DNA of 58,854 bases from Burkholderiaceae bacterium (GCA_030654805.1 JAURWR010000050.1:1-58854); one strand, 5' to 3'; positions 17,783 to 27,303 are shown, numbered from the stretch's first letter. Numbers and translations are program-made. The notes: generated by a model from the sequence alone, not told the origin.

Positions 17783-19369
17783 TCAGACGATCTTGAAACG
17801 CGCCACCGACTGCTTGAGCTCCTCGGCGGTGTGCGACAACTCGCGCACCATCTGGGCGGTCGATCGCGTGCCTTCACCGGTCTGCTCAGTCACCGCGAAG
17901 ATGTGCTGGATGTTGGCCGCCACCACGTTGGCCGATTGCGCTTCGCCGAGCGCCTGGCTGGAAATGTGAGTGATCAGGTCTGACAGCTCGCGCGACACGC
18001 GATCGATGTCGTTCAGCGCCGTGCCGGCCGCGTCGGTCAGCCGGGTGCCTTCGACCACGCCCTGGGTCGAACGCTCCATCGCGGCGACCGCGTCCTGGGT
18101 GTCGGTCTGGATGGTCTTGACCAGCGCGGCGATCTGCCGCGTCGCGTCGGCCGAGCGTTCGGCCAGCCGCTGCACTTCTTCGGCCACGACCGAGAAGCCG
18201 CGACCGGCCTCACCGGCCGAGGCGGCCTGGATGGCGGCATTCAGCGCCAGCACGTTGGTCTGCTCGGTGATGTCCGAGATCAGTTCGGTGATCTCGCCAA
18301 TCTCCTGCGACGACTCGCCGAGGCGCTTGATGCGCTTCGATGTCTCTTGGATCTGGTCGCGGATGGAATTCATGCCGCCGATGGTGTCCTGCACAGCCTT
18401 CAGGCCGGACTCGGTCGCACTCAGCGACTGGCGCGCGACCTGCGCGGTCTGCTGCGCTTGCGCCGACACCTCGTTGATGCGGCCGGCCATCTGAAGCACC
18501 GATTCGCCGGTATCTCGGATCTCGCGCAGCTGCTCACTGGAAGCGGCCATCAGCTCGGTCGACGTCGCGTCGACCAGCTGAGTCGTTTCGGTCACGCGGC
18601 TGACCGTGCCCTGCACCTGGGCAACCAGCGTGCGCAGCTCTTCCACCGTGTAGTTGACCGAGTCGGCGATGGCGCCCGTGATGTCTTCGGTGACCGTCGC
18701 CTGCTGAGTCAGATCGCCTTCAGCGACGCTTTGCAGCTCGTTCATCAAACGCAGAATCGCGGCCTGGTTGGCATCGTTGACGCGCTTGGACTCGTCCTGC
18801 AGGCGCTGCGCGTCCACGCGCTGCTGCTCCATCTGACGCGTGCGCTGGGCCTGCTCGGCACCGAACACCTTGCGCTGGCCAAACACCCCGGCGAACACCG
18901 CCAGGCCGGACAGCAACAGCAATCCGGCCGTTCCGCGCTGCTGCGGTTCGGTGTCGGACGCCGCGAACGACATCAGCACGACCGCCAGCACGCCGAACAG
19001 CCCGATCAGCACCAGCGCACTCAGCCACTGCTGCTGCTGCGCGAGGGGACGGCTGCCGATCAACGGCACGCCGGAACCCACTGGCGCCTCCACGGCCGGC
19101 GGCGGCTGCAGCCGGGATTCGGCGAAGTCGGCCATCCCGGAGGGAGCCGCCTCGGTGATGATGGAAGCCTGAAAGTCGTGCGTGCTTCTGCCGCCCACGC
19201 CTTCAAGCACTACGGTACGTTCCATGTCCATGTTCATCTCCAGCGGCGACCGCTCTTGCACCCCGTCATGCGCATCTTCCGGATGCGCTGACACTTCGAA
19301 GGAACGCGTGTCGGACCCGGCACGATCCCGCCCGGATCCGGTGTTCTTCAATTTGTCCAAAAAAGCCAT
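17783..19369 (-). CDS. pilJ: PilJ-type methyl-accepting chemotaxis protein with almost no periplasmic domain
   Basis: 528 residues. The C-terminal signalling domain is canonical ([35 protein letters not shown]), with flanking methylation-helix heptads. Two membrane helices lie at about 115-136 and 149-165, separated by only about a dozen residues. They follow a 110-residue polar, probably disordered cytoplasmic N-terminus. PilJ of Pseudomonas is about 680 residues with a large periplasmic PilJ domain; that domain is missing here. ATG 19369 (MAFLDKLKN) is chosen; the frame stays open to 19414 without better sequence. Position between pilI and chpA makes the PilJ assignment firm despite the reduced sensor. 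Confidence 0.9.
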   Translation of the reverse strand: MAFLDKLKNTGSGRDRAGSDTRSFEVSAHPEDAHDGVQERSPLEMNMDMERTVVLEGVGGRSTHDFQASIITEAAPSGMADFAESRLQPPPAVEAPVGSGVPLIGSRPLAQQQQWLSALVLIGLFGVLAVVLMSFAASDTEPQQRGTAGLLLLSGLAVFAGVFGQRKVFGAEQAQRTRQMEQQRVDAQRLQDESKRVNDANQAAILRLMNELQSVAEGDLTQQATVTEDITGAIADSVNYTVEELRTLVAQVQGTVSRVTETTQLVDATSTELMAASSEQLREIRDTGESVLQMAGRINEVSAQAQQTAQVARQSLSATESGLKAVQDTIGGMNSIRDQIQETSKRIKRLGESSQEIGEITELISDITEQTNVLALNAAIQAASAGEAGRGFSVVAEEVQRLAERSADATRQIAALVKTIQTDTQDAVAAMERSTQGVVEGTRLTDAAGTALNDIDRVSRELSDLITHISSQALGEAQSANVVAANIQHIFAVTEQTGEGTRSTAQMVRELSHTAEELKQSVARFKIV

Positions 19370-19481
19370 GTGGGCTCCCCGGTCGCCGATTGTTGGTAAG
19401 TCGTGACGGTTCAAACCGCCGGATATCGCTGGGTTCTCCGTGCCTGTTCGTCGCTTCGACGGCAGCAGCGCATCGCGACGA

Positions 19482-20000
19482 TCAGCCCACGATCTTCAGG
19501 AAGGCCTCGTGTCGCACGAGCTGGGCGAGACTGATTTCCTGCCACACCCGGCCATCGACATCGCGCAGGCGCTGGCCGACGAACGACGGGCTTCCGGCTG
19601 GCGACTCGCCCTCCAGGAACAACTGCTCCTCGCCACGCAGCCCCGCCAGCCGATCGACCAGCAGCGCTGCGTTGACGTCGAGCGATGCGTTGAAGGCCAC
19701 CAGCATGGCCTGGTCCCGGTGGTCGACGGCAGCCTTGATACCGAAAAAGGCAGCCAGCTCGATGACTCCGTGCAGGTGCCCACGAAGATTGGCCACTCCG
19801 AGAAACCACGGATGCGCATGCGAGACCGGCGCCAGCCGCGTCATCGGGAAGATTTCGCCAGCCTCCTTCAGTGGAAAGAGGAATCTGCGGTCACCGCATT
19901 CGACGGCGAGCCAAGTGCGCCCCCGCGACGTGGATCGGGCTTCCTGGAGCCGTTCGGCCAGACGACGCTGGAGCTCACGCAGTGCTTCTTTATTGGCCAT
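19482..20000 (-). CDS. pilI: PilI, CheW-like adaptor of the pilus chemosensory system
   Basis: 172 residues forming one CheW domain, linking PilJ to ChpA at the membrane. It begins [21 protein letters not shown], then [22 protein letters not shown]. The conserved core is [23 protein letters not shown], followed by [14 protein letters not shown] 20000 matches PilI N-termini (a helix before the CheW fold). The frame is open upstream to 20207 through the pilH end, which is not credible. The 86-base gap to pilH holds a hairpin. Confidence 0.92.
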   Translation of the reverse strand: MANKEALRELQRRLAERLQEARSTSRGRTWLAVECGDRRFLFPLKEAGEIFPMTRLAPVSHAHPWFLGVANLRGHLHGVIELAAFFGIKAAVDHRDQAMLVAFNASLDVNAALLVDRLAGLRGEEQLFLEGESPAGSPSFVGQRLRDVDGRVWQEISLAQLVRHEAFLKIVG

Positions 20001-20045
20001 GAGCGAATCGCGTTGAAGCCGTGGCAGCCTCAGGGCAAAGACGAC

Positions 20046-20065
20046 GCAGGCGGCAAAGCGCCTGC
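20046..20065. repeat. Hairpin in the pilH-pilI spacer
   Basis: A perfect 7-bp stem GCAGGCG/CGCCTGC (20046-20052 and 20059-20065) with a 6-base loop lies in the 86-base spacer between pilH and pilI. It has no U-run, so it is more likely a processing or stability element or a repeat remnant than a terminator. Confidence 0.4.
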
Positions 20066-20086
20066 GCGGGGAGCGAGCCGAAGCGG

Positions 20087-20452
20087 TCAGCCGAATGCAC
20101 GAATCTTGGCCGCCAACTCGTCGGCGTTGACTGGTTTGACGAGGTAGTCGCGTGCACCCTGCCGGATGCCCCACACCTTGTCGGTCTCCTGATTCTTGCT
20201 CGTACACATGATCACGGGCACCCGCGAGAAGCGCGGGTCGCGGGTGATGGCTCGGGTCAGCTGGAAGCCGTTCTGCCCTGGCATCACGACGTCCATCAGG
20301 ATGAGGTCAGGGGTCTGCTCTTCCAGTCGGCGCATCGCCTCTTCGCCGTTCTCAGCCGTCCGCACCGCATAGCCTTGCTTCGTCAGCAAGCCCGAGACGT
20401 GATAAAGCTCTGTCTTCGAATCATCGACCAGCAGAATATTCTTGATTGCCAT
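20087..20452 (-). CDS. pilH: PilH response regulator
   Basis: A 121-residue single receiver domain. It opens NILLVDDSKTELYHVSGLL with the acidic pair, has the phospho-acceptor in PDLILMDVVMPGQNGFQ, the Thr/Ser switch in PVIMCTSK, and the lysine in DYLVKPVNADEL. No output domain. In the Pseudomonas Chp system PilH modulates pilus retraction and phospho-flow from ChpA. Sequence order PilG then PilH on the same strand supports this assignment over PilG. Confidence 0.94.
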   Translation of the reverse strand: MAIKNILLVDDSKTELYHVSGLLTKQGYAVRTAENGEEAMRRLEEQTPDLILMDVVMPGQNGFQLTRAITRDPRFSRVPVIMCTSKNQETDKVWGIRQGARDYLVKPVNADELAAKIRAFG

Positions 20453-20533
20453 TTCTTGTCCTCAGGAGTCGTTTTGCGGCGCACGGGCTCGGATCAAGCA
20501 ATCCGCGAGCCGCCAAAACCATGACAAAACGCG

Positions 20534-20956
20534 TCAGTCGACGACCGCTGGTGCGTCTTCGCCCAGATGCAGACGCACCGCGCCGAGCAACTGGTCCTTC
20601 GTGAATGGCTTGGTCAGGTAGTCCTGCGAACCGACCATGCGCCCCCGAGCCTTGTCGAAGAGGCCGTCCTTGGAGGACAGCATGATGACCGGCACATCGG
20701 CAAAGCGGGCATTGCGCTTGATGATGGCGCAGGTCTGGTAGCCGTCGAGGCGCGGCATCAGGATGTCGCAGAAGATCAGCGCCGGCGCGTGATCGTTGAC
20801 CTTGGACAGGGCATCGAAGCCGTCTTCGGCCAGAAAGACGTCGTATCCGCCCTGCTTGAGAAAGATCTCCGCGCTGCGACGGATGGTGTTGCTGTCATCG
20901 ATGACCAGAACCCTGGCCTTGGGGGCATCCGCCCCGGTGTCCTCGTTCACTGACAT
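20534..20956 (-). CDS. pilG: PilG response regulator
   Basis: A 140-residue single receiver domain: VLVIDDSNTIRRSAEIFLK, the phospho-acceptor in ALIFCDILMPRLDGYQTCAIIK, then PVIMLSSKDGLFDKARGR and YLTKPFTKDQLLGA, all hallmarks of PilG. It works with PilH downstream of ChpA to control pilus extension and cAMP signalling in Pseudomonas. ATG 20956 is chosen; a GTG nine bases into this frame sits 7 bases after AGGAG and is an alternative start, and ATG 20977 would add seven residues. It is separated from rubA by about 48 bases. Confidence 0.94.
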   Translation of the reverse strand: MSVNEDTGADAPKARVLVIDDSNTIRRSAEIFLKQGGYDVFLAEDGFDALSKVNDHAPALIFCDILMPRLDGYQTCAIIKRNARFADVPVIMLSSKDGLFDKARGRMVGSQDYLTKPFTKDQLLGAVRLHLGEDAPAVVD

Positions 20957-21004
20957 TCTCCTCATCAGGACGCGCACGTCGCATCCCGCCTGTCGGGTTA
21001 TCGG

Positions 21005-21178
21005 TCAGATTTGCACCATCTCAAAGTCTTCTTTTCGTGCGCCGCATTCCGGACACGTCCAATTCATCGGAACTTCGGCCCAGCGGGTGCCCGGCGCGAT
21101 GCCGTGTTCCTCGTCTCCGACGGCCTCGTCGTAGATCCATCCGCAGATCAGGCACATCCAGGTTCGAGTTTCGGTCAC
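21005..21178 (-). CDS. rubA: Rubredoxin
   Basis: 57 residues from a GTG start (21178). The two iron-binding CxxCG knuckles are CLICG and CPECG, around the acidic GDEEHGIAPGTRWAEVP core, as in one-iron rubredoxins. The protein carries single electrons in the cytoplasm; its partner is not encoded nearby. The frame is open back to 21217, but the extra residues are not rubredoxin-like. It is divergent from thiD and directly upstream of pilG, so the chp genes may be transcribed with it. Confidence 0.94.
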   Translation of the reverse strand: MTETRTWMCLICGWIYDEAVGDEEHGIAPGTRWAEVPMNWTCPECGARKEDFEMVQI

Positions 21179-21400
21179 AGCAGTTTCAAAAGGAAACACC
21201 GGGAGGGTCCGCACCAACAGCGTCGGTCCCGGTCCAGTGCGGCCTCAGGGCGTCATTACAATGAAAACTATTCTAGCGACGCGGTATTTGAGGCGCGCAG
21301 ACTCCGGGGTGCTGTTGTTGTTCAGCACCGTCATTTCGACCCGATTCGCCGGTCATCGCCCTGGGGGCGCACCGCACTTTCCTCACCCGAGTCTTCCGCC

Positions 21401-22339
21401 ATGACCGCACAAACCCAACCGACAGCCGATGCCGCTGACGAGTTGCAGGAAGCTCCGGCCCCTGCCTGCGTGATGAGCTTCAACGCGTCGGACGCCACCG
21501 GTGCCGGCGGCGTGAGCGGTGACGTCGCGACCATCGCCGCGATGGGCGCCCACGGGCTGCCGGTGATCACCTCGATCGTGATGCGCGACACCGCCGAGGT
21601 GTTCGACCACCATGCGCTGGAGCCCGACGTGGTCGCCGAACAGGCGCGCTGCGTGTTGGAGGACATCACCATCGCCGCCTGGAAAGTCGGCTTCCTCGGC
21701 TCGGCCGAGGGCGTCGGCGCGGTGGCCGAAATCCTGTCCGACTACCCCGACGTGCCACTGGTGGCCTACATGCCGAACCTGTCGTGGCTGGAGGAAGACC
21801 AGCAGCAGGCCTACCTCGACGCCTTTCGCGAATTGGTGCTTCCACAGACCGAGGTGCTGGTCGGCAGCCACCAGACGCTGACCGATTTCCTGCTGCCCGA
21901 CTGGGACGGCGAGCGCCCGACCTCGCCGCGCGAGTTGGCGGTGGCCGCCGCCGAGCATGGCGCCAATCACGTGCTGGTCACGAGCGTGCTGGTCACCAAG
22001 AGCAAGAGCGCCGACCAGTACCTGGACAACGTGCTCGCATCGCCGCAGGGCGCCCTGACCGGCGAAAAGTTCGAGCGCTTCGATGCCAGCTTCAACGCCG
22101 CCGGCGACACGCTGTCGGCCGCGCTGGCCTCGCTGCTGGCTTCCGGCAGCGAGTTGCACACTGCGGTCGGTGAAGCGCTGGCGTTCCTCGATCAGGCGCT
22201 CGATGCGGGTTTCCGCCCCGGCATGGGCAACGTCGTCCCCGACCGTTTTTTCTGGGCGCTGGCGCCCGGCGAGGAGGACGAAGGCGGCGAGGGCGACGCC
22301 CCTGACACCGACGAACCCGGAACGCACCACATCCACTGA
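21401..22339 (+). CDS. thiD: Hydroxymethylpyrimidine (phosphate) kinase family protein
   Basis: 312 residues of the ribokinase-like HMP/HMP-P kinase family in thiamine synthesis. The substrate loop is SFNASDATGAGGVSGDVATIAAMGAHGLPV, followed by VITSIVMRDT, KVGFLGSAE, and the ATP/anion-hole region FNAAGDTLSAALASLLA. The segment around YMPNLSWLEEDQQQAY differs from E. coli ThiD, and an acidic/histidine-rich tail ends the protein, so substrate range could differ. No TPP riboswitch is recognisable upstream. ATG 21401 is the first start after the divergent spacer; upstream in-frame codons overlap rubA. Confidence 0.85.
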   Translation: MTAQTQPTADAADELQEAPAPACVMSFNASDATGAGGVSGDVATIAAMGAHGLPVITSIVMRDTAEVFDHHALEPDVVAEQARCVLEDITIAAWKVGFLGSAEGVGAVAEILSDYPDVPLVAYMPNLSWLEEDQQQAYLDAFRELVLPQTEVLVGSHQTLTDFLLPDWDGERPTSPRELAVAAAEHGANHVLVTSVLVTKSKSADQYLDNVLASPQGALTGEKFERFDASFNAAGDTLSAALASLLASGSELHTAVGEALAFLDQALDAGFRPGMGNVVPDRFFWALAPGEEDEGGEGDAPDTDEPGTHHIH

Positions 22340-22387
22340 CACCCCGCGCCGGGACGACCGTCCCCGCCCACGAGCCTGCAGCCCGCC

Positions 22388-23680
22388 ATGACTTCCACCA
22401 ACGCACAACTGTTCGAGCGCGCACAGCGCGTCATCCCCGGCGGCGTCAATTCACCGGTGCGCGCGTTCCGCGCCGTCGGCGGCACACCGCGCTTCATCGC
22501 ACGCGCGCAGGGACCGTACATCTTCGATGCCGAGGGAACCCGCTACATCGACTACATCGGCTCCTGGGGCCCGATGATCCTGGGACACGGCCACCCGGCG
22601 GTGCTGGATGCGGTGCAGAAAGCAGTACGGGACGGCTTCTCGTTCGGAGCGCCGACCGAGCGCGAGATCGAGCTGGCCGAGGAAATTCTGAAACTGGTGC
22701 CCAGCATGGACCAGGTCCGCCTCGTCAGTTCGGGCACCGAAGCGGCAATGAGCGCGCTGCGGCTGGCGCGCGGCGCGACCGGCCGCGACAAGATCGTCAA
22801 GTTCGAGGGCTGCTACCACGGCCACGCCGATGCGCTGCTGGTCAAGGCCGGGTCGGGTCTGGCGACCTTCGGCAACCCGACCAGCGCCGGCGTGCCCGAA
22901 GACGTGGTCAAGCACACCGTGGTGCTCGAATACAACAACGTGGCGCAGCTCGAGGAAGCCTTTGCGCTGCACGGCGACGGCCTGGCCTGCGTGATGATCG
23001 AGGCGATCTGCGGGAACATGAACTTCGTCCGCGCCAGCGTGCCATTCATGACCCGTCTGCGCGAGTTGTGCTCGAAGCATGGCGTGCTGCTGGTATTCGA
23101 CGAAGTGATGACCGGTTTCCGCGTCGCGCTCGGCGGTGCGCAGAGCCTGTACGCCAAGCTGATCCCCGGCTTCGCGCCCGACATCAGCGTGTTCGGCAAG
23201 GTGATCGGCGGCGGCATGCCGCTGGCGGCCTTCGGCGGACGACGCGCGGTGATGGAGCAGCTCGCGCCGCTCGGCCCGGTCTACCAGGCCGGCACGCTGT
23301 CGGGCAACCCGGTCGCCACCGCCTGCGGGCTGGCGACGCTGCGCGAGATCCAGAAGCCCGGCTTCTTCGAGGCGCTGACCGCCAGCACCCGCCAACTGGT
23401 CGACGGGCTGAATGCCGCAGCCCAGGCCGCAGGCGTGCCGATGGTGACCGACAGCGAAGGCGGCATGTTCGGCTTCTTCTTCGCGTCGGCGCTGCCGCAG
23501 AACTACACCGAGGTGCTGGCCACCGACAAGGCGCGCTTCAACCACTTCTTCCACGCGATGCTCGACCGCGGCGTGTACCTGGCACCTGCCCTGTACGAAG
23601 CCGGCTTCGTCAGCGCGGCGCACCGGCCCGACGACCTGGCCGCGACGGCCACCGCTGCGGCACAAGCCTTGCGACAGTGA
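22388..23680 (+). CDS. hemL: Glutamate-1-semialdehyde 2,1-aminomutase
   Basis: 430 residues, PLP-dependent class III aminotransferase fold, converting glutamate-1-semialdehyde to 5-aminolevulinate in the C5 haem pathway. The N-terminus [19 protein letters not shown] is family-specific. [16 protein letters not shown] binds PLP phosphate, [17 protein letters not shown] carries the PLP-nitrogen aspartate, and the Schiff-base lysine is in [16 protein letters not shown]. It is 48 bases downstream of thiD on the same strand and probably co-transcribed. Confidence 0.97.
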   Translation: MTSTNAQLFERAQRVIPGGVNSPVRAFRAVGGTPRFIARAQGPYIFDAEGTRYIDYIGSWGPMILGHGHPAVLDAVQKAVRDGFSFGAPTEREIELAEEILKLVPSMDQVRLVSSGTEAAMSALRLARGATGRDKIVKFEGCYHGHADALLVKAGSGLATFGNPTSAGVPEDVVKHTVVLEYNNVAQLEEAFALHGDGLACVMIEAICGNMNFVRASVPFMTRLRELCSKHGVLLVFDEVMTGFRVALGGAQSLYAKLIPGFAPDISVFGKVIGGGMPLAAFGGRRAVMEQLAPLGPVYQAGTLSGNPVATACGLATLREIQKPGFFEALTASTRQLVDGLNAAAQAAGVPMVTDSEGGMFGFFFASALPQNYTEVLATDKARFNHFFHAMLDRGVYLAPALYEAGFVSAAHRPDDLAATATAAAQALRQ

Positions 23681-23748
23681 TGCGCCAGGCCTGAAAAGGC
23701 CTCCCCCGGTCTGCGCGACAAACCGTGCGGCCACACACGATCGAATCC

Positions 23749-25161
23749 ATGCACATCCACATTCTGGGCATCTGCGGCACCTTCATGGGCGGCCTCGCGG
23801 CGCTGGCGCGCGAGGCGGGTCACCAGGTCACCGGCTGCGACAGCGGCGTCTACCCGCCGATGAGCGACCAGTTGCGCGCACTCGGCATCGAGCTGGTCGA
23901 GGGTTACGGCGCCGACCAGCTGACCATGAAGCCCGACCTGTTCGTCGTCGGCAATGTCGTGACGCGTGGCAACCCGCTGATGGAAGCGGTGCTCAACGCT
24001 GGCGCACCGTACACCAGCGGTCCGCAGTGGCTGGCCGAACACGTGCTGCAAGGCCGCCACGTGCTGGCGGTCGCCGGAACGCACGGCAAGACCACGACCA
24101 CCGCGATGCTGGCCTGGATCCTGGAACAGGCCGGGCTGCAACCCGGGTTCCTGGTCGGTGGCGTGCCGCTCAATTTCGGCGTGTCCGCACGACTCGGCTC
24201 TGCGAGCCCGGGGGCCCGACCGGGCGCCGGTGTACCGTTCGTCATCGAAGCCGATGAATACGACACTGCGTTCTTCGACAAGCGCAGCAAGTTCGTGCAC
24301 TACCGGGCGCGCACGGCGGTGCTAAACAACCTCGAGTTCGATCACGCCGACATCTTCGAGAACCTGGCGGCGATCGAACGGCAGTTTCACCACCTGGTGC
24401 GCACCGTGCCATCGCAAGGCCGGCTGGTGGTCAACGCCCGCGACGAGGCGCTGCAACGGGTGCTCGGCATGGGTTGCTGGAGCGACGTGGTGCGCTTCGG
24501 AGCCCGCAAGGAAACGCCGGGCGAGTTGCGCGCGCGCGGCGAGCCGCATGCGTTCGACGTGCTGCGCGGCAGCATGAAGATCGCGCGTGTCGAATGGGCA
24601 CTGGCCGGCGAGCACAACCAGCTGAACGCACTGGCCGCAATCGCGGCGGCCGATCACGTCGGCGTGCCCGCCGACGTCGCAGCAAAGGCGCTCGCCAGCT
24701 TCGAGAACGTGCGGCGCCGGCTTGAACTGCGAGGCAGTGCGGCGGGCGTCAGCGTCTACGACGATTTCGCCCACCACCCGACCGCGATGCGCACCACGAT
24801 CAACGGCCTGCGCCGCCAGGTCGATGCGCACTGGAATCCTGCCGCGCAAACACGCCCGCGCATCCTCGCGGTGTTCGAGCCGCGCTCGAACACGATGAAG
24901 CTCGGCACGATGAAGGCGCAACTGCCATGGTCGCTCGAAGAGGCGGACCTGTCGTTCTGCCACAGCGGCGGCCTCGACTGGGACGCGGCGCAGGCGCTGG
25001 CCCCGCTCGGCAAACTGGCCACGGTCTGCGACAGCATCGATCAACTCGTTGCGCGCGTCGCAGCCGCCGCGCAACCTGGCGACCAGGTGCTGTGCATGAG
25101 CAACGGCGGCTTCGGGGGCGTACATCAGCTGCTGCTGGACGCGCTGGCCCGCAAAGGCTGA
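23749..25161 (+). CDS. mpl: UDP-N-acetylmuramate:L-alanyl-gamma-D-glutamyl-meso-diaminopimelate ligase
   Basis: 470 residues of the Mur ligase family. Mpl joins recovered murein tripeptide to UDP-MurNAc in cell-wall recycling, in the cytoplasm. MHIHILGICGTFMGGLA is the UDP-binding N-terminus typical of Mpl. [14 protein letters not shown] is the P-loop, then EADEYDTAFFDKRSKF, NNLEFDHADIF, and YDDFAHHPTAM in the C-terminal domain. ATG 23749 is chosen over an in-frame GTG at 23725 because it matches the family start. It complements the de novo mur genes in the dcw cluster. Confidence 0.95.
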   Translation: MHIHILGICGTFMGGLAALAREAGHQVTGCDSGVYPPMSDQLRALGIELVEGYGADQLTMKPDLFVVGNVVTRGNPLMEAVLNAGAPYTSGPQWLAEHVLQGRHVLAVAGTHGKTTTTAMLAWILEQAGLQPGFLVGGVPLNFGVSARLGSASPGARPGAGVPFVIEADEYDTAFFDKRSKFVHYRARTAVLNNLEFDHADIFENLAAIERQFHHLVRTVPSQGRLVVNARDEALQRVLGMGCWSDVVRFGARKETPGELRARGEPHAFDVLRGSMKIARVEWALAGEHNQLNALAAIAAADHVGVPADVAAKALASFENVRRRLELRGSAAGVSVYDDFAHHPTAMRTTINGLRRQVDAHWNPAAQTRPRILAVFEPRSNTMKLGTMKAQLPWSLEEADLSFCHSGGLDWDAAQALAPLGKLATVCDSIDQLVARVAAAAQPGDQVLCMSNGGFGGVHQLLLDALARKG

Positions 25162-25180
25162 TGCGCGGGGGATTCCCGCC

Positions 25181-25801
25181 TTGATCACGCACCTGCTTTA
25201 CCTGCACGGCTTCCGCTCGTCGCCGCAATCGAAAAAGGCGCAGCAGTTCGGCGACTGGGTCCGCGCTCATCGGTCCGACCTGCACTGGTGGTGCCCGCAG
25301 TTGCCCCCGTCACCGCGCGAAGCACTGGCCTTGCTGGCACACGGCACGGCAGATTGGCCCCTTGCACACACCGCGGTGGTGGGAAGTTCGCTGGGCGGCT
25401 TCTATGCGACGGCGCTCGCCGAGCAATGGACTGGACCGCGGAAACGAGCGAATGCTGAAGCCGTGCGTGTGGTCCTGCTGAACCCGGCCGTGCACCCGGC
25501 GCGTGACCTGGCGACCCACATCGGCGAAACCACGTCCTGGCATGACGGAGACCGGTTCTTCTTCCGGCCCGAGTTCATCACCGAACTGCACGCCTTGACC
25601 CCCGCCGAGCTCACGCATCTCCAGCGCTATTTCGCCATCATCGCGAAAGGCGACGAAGTGCTCGACTGGCGCGAGATGAGCGCTCGATATGCGGGATGTT
25701 CAATGCGCCTGATCGAAGGAGGCGACCACGCGCTCAGCGATTTCGACGGATCGCTTGCCGAAGCGGTCGAATTTCTCGGACTGGAAGAAGGATCGGCCTG
25801 A
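25181..25801 (+). CDS. YqiA-like alpha/beta-hydrolase (esterase)
   Basis: 206 residues. HLLYLHGFRSSPQSKKAQ is the YqiA/YcfP family start with the oxyanion-hole glycine. The nucleophile elbow is GSSLGGFYA. Asp in AKGDEVLDW and His in GGDHALSDFD complete the apparent Ser-Asp-His triad. The physiological ester is unknown. Start is TTG 25181, 19 bases after the mpl stop; no ATG in this frame precedes the conserved strand. It ends 8 bases from the convergent small membrane gene. Confidence 0.85.
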   Translation: MITHLLYLHGFRSSPQSKKAQQFGDWVRAHRSDLHWWCPQLPPSPREALALLAHGTADWPLAHTAVVGSSLGGFYATALAEQWTGPRKRANAEAVRVVLLNPAVHPARDLATHIGETTSWHDGDRFFFRPEFITELHALTPAELTHLQRYFAIIAKGDEVLDWREMSARYAGCSMRLIEGGDHALSDFDGSLAEAVEFLGLEEGSA

Positions 25802-25809
25802 TCACCTGA

Positions 25810-26016
25810 TCACCAGTGAAGAATGGTCCAGATCACGGTGCCCCAGATCCAGACGTTGAACCAGAACAACGCCGCCGCGAAAGCCCAGCGTCGAAACTTC
25901 CGGGCACGCTGGAGCCAGAGGTCGATGCCGGTGGCAATGAATACGCCGAAGCACAGCAGGCTGATGCCGCCCATCAGCGCGAAGATGACACCCATCACCC
26001 ACCGGAAAACGATCAT
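25810..26016 (-). CDS. Small two-helix membrane protein of unknown function
   Basis: 68 residues, beginning MIVFRWVMGVIFALMGG. Two hydrophobic helices (about 5-30 and 44-66) flank a basic segment LQRARKFRRW. No family is recognised. The N-terminus matches the upstream small protein at 26095-26280 (MLIFRWVV), so the two look like diverged tandem paralogues. It is on the same strand as lpxC and the last gene of that run. Its stop is 8 bases from the convergent YqiA-like gene. Confidence 0.7.
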   Translation of the reverse strand: MIVFRWVMGVIFALMGGISLLCFGVFIATGIDLWLQRARKFRRWAFAAALFWFNVWIWGTVIWTILHW

Positions 26017-26094
26017 CGACTCAGACTCTCACGTTGACTGCAACACACCTCGCCCAGGCCTTGGGCGCTGGGATCGGACAACAGGGCTGGGTAT

Positions 26095-26280
26095 TCACAC
26101 CGCCACCACGAAGCGCTCGAGGATCAGCACCGCGAAGAACCCCAGCGCCGCGATCACCACCCACTTGATGATGCGGATGCCGAGCTGGCGGTAGCGCTGC
26201 TGGCCGGTGCCGACGTACATCGCCAGGCACACCAGGCCGGCGACCAGCAACAGCAAGACGACCCACCGGAAGATCAGCAT
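26095..26280 (-). CDS. Small two-helix membrane protein of unknown function
   Basis: 61 residues beginning [17 protein letters not shown], a helix, a short polar loop GTGQQRYRQLGIRI, and a second helix VVIAALGFFAVLILERF. Its ATG shares one base with the lpxC stop (TGATG), so it is probably translated by coupling to lpxC. A GTG codon immediately upstream is an alternative start. No family is recognised; the FRWV start resembles the next gene. Confidence 0.72.
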   Translation of the reverse strand: MLIFRWVVLLLLVAGLVCLAMYVGTGQQRYRQLGIRIIKWVVIAALGFFAVLILERFVVAV

Positions 26281-27215
26281 CACCAGGCCGGCGCCAGTTC
26301 GGCCAGGCCGGCCGGCGCCTTCGACGCATCACCGAAGGTAACGATGTCGTAGCACCCCGGGTCGGCGAGCACGGCGCGCACCAGCTTGTTGTTCAGCGCG
26401 TGCCCCGACTTGAACGCGCTGTAGGCGCCGATCAGCGGGTGGCCGATGATGAACAGGTCGCCGATCGCGTCGAGGATCTTGTGCTTGACGAACTCGTCGT
26501 CGTAGCGCAGCCCGCCGCTGTTGAGCACCTTGTAATCATCGACCACCACCACGTTGTCGAGGCTGCCGCCGAGGCCCAGGCCGCGCGAGCGCATCAGCTC
26601 GACGTCCTTGGTGAAGCCGAAGGTGCGCGCGCGCGCGATCTCGCGCTTGTACAGGCCCGAGCCCATGTCGAACACCACGTGCTGGCCGGTCTGGTTGACC
26701 GCCGGGTGGTCGAACGCGATCTCGAAGGTCAGCTTGTAGCCGTCGAACGGTTCGAGCCGCGCCCACTTCAGGCTGGGCCCCTCGCCTTCGCGCACCTCGA
26801 CCGGCTTCAGGATGCGCAGGAAGCGCTTCGGCGCGTCCTGCAACTCGATGCCGGCGCTTTGCAGCAGGAACACGAACGAGGCCGCCGAGCCGTCGAGGAT
26901 CGGCACCTCTTCGGCGGTGATGTCGACGATCAGGTTGTCGATGCCGAGGCCCGCACAGGCCGACAGCAGGTGCTCGACGGTGTTGACCTTCGGCGCGCCC
27001 GGGTCGCCGCCCGGTGACAAGGCGGTGGCCATGCGGGTGTCGCACACAGAATGCGCATGGACCGGGATGTCCACGGGCTGCGGCAGGTCGACGCGGCGGA
27101 ACACGACCCCGCTGTCCGCCGGGGCCGGGCGCAGGGTCAGTTCGACCCGTTGCCCGCCGTGCACACCCACGCCCACCGCGCGGGTCAGCGATTGGAGTGT
27201 GCGTTGGGCCAGCAT
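26280..27215 (-). CDS. lpxC: UDP-3-O-acyl-N-acetylglucosamine deacetylase
   Basis: 311 residues. LpxC removes the acetyl group from UDP-3-O-acyl-GlcNAc, the committed step of lipid A synthesis, in the cytoplasm. The zinc-site pieces are visible: [14 protein letters not shown] and [14 protein letters not shown] (HxxxD); the catalytic [10 protein letters not shown] and FDHP segments are intact. Length is normal (about 305). It is the last large gene of the dcw cluster, 141 bases from ftsZ across a spacer with two palindromic repeats. Confidence 0.97.
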   Translation of the reverse strand: MLAQRTLQSLTRAVGVGVHGGQRVELTLRPAPADSGVVFRRVDLPQPVDIPVHAHSVCDTRMATALSPGGDPGAPKVNTVEHLLSACAGLGIDNLIVDITAEEVPILDGSAASFVFLLQSAGIELQDAPKRFLRILKPVEVREGEGPSLKWARLEPFDGYKLTFEIAFDHPAVNQTGQHVVFDMGSGLYKREIARARTFGFTKDVELMRSRGLGLGGSLDNVVVVDDYKVLNSGGLRYDDEFVKHKILDAIGDLFIIGHPLIGAYSAFKSGHALNNKLVRAVLADPGCYDIVTFGDASKAPAGLAELAPAW

Positions 27216-27241
27216 CGGATCATTCTAGAGAGGGGTGGACT

Positions 27242-27264
27242 CCCTCGCCCCGTTGGGGAGAGGG
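27242..27264. repeat. REP-like hairpin, copy A (ftsZ-lpxC spacer)
   Basis: An imperfect 10-bp inverted repeat, CCCTCGCCCC / GGGGAGAGGG around a GTT loop. The same unit, with TTT in the loop, occurs on the minus strand at 40471-40493 inside the murE-murF frame; 22 of 23 bases are identical. A partial second unit (TGGGGAGAGGGG) follows at 27265-27276. Confidence 0.8.
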
Positions 27265-27303
27265 TGGGGAGAGGGGCCGCGTGGCACCGAGCTTGTCCGA
27301 AAG

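Noticed and set aside
21179-21400. TPP riboswitch upstream of thiD
   Set aside because: The conserved thi-box sequence segments are not present.
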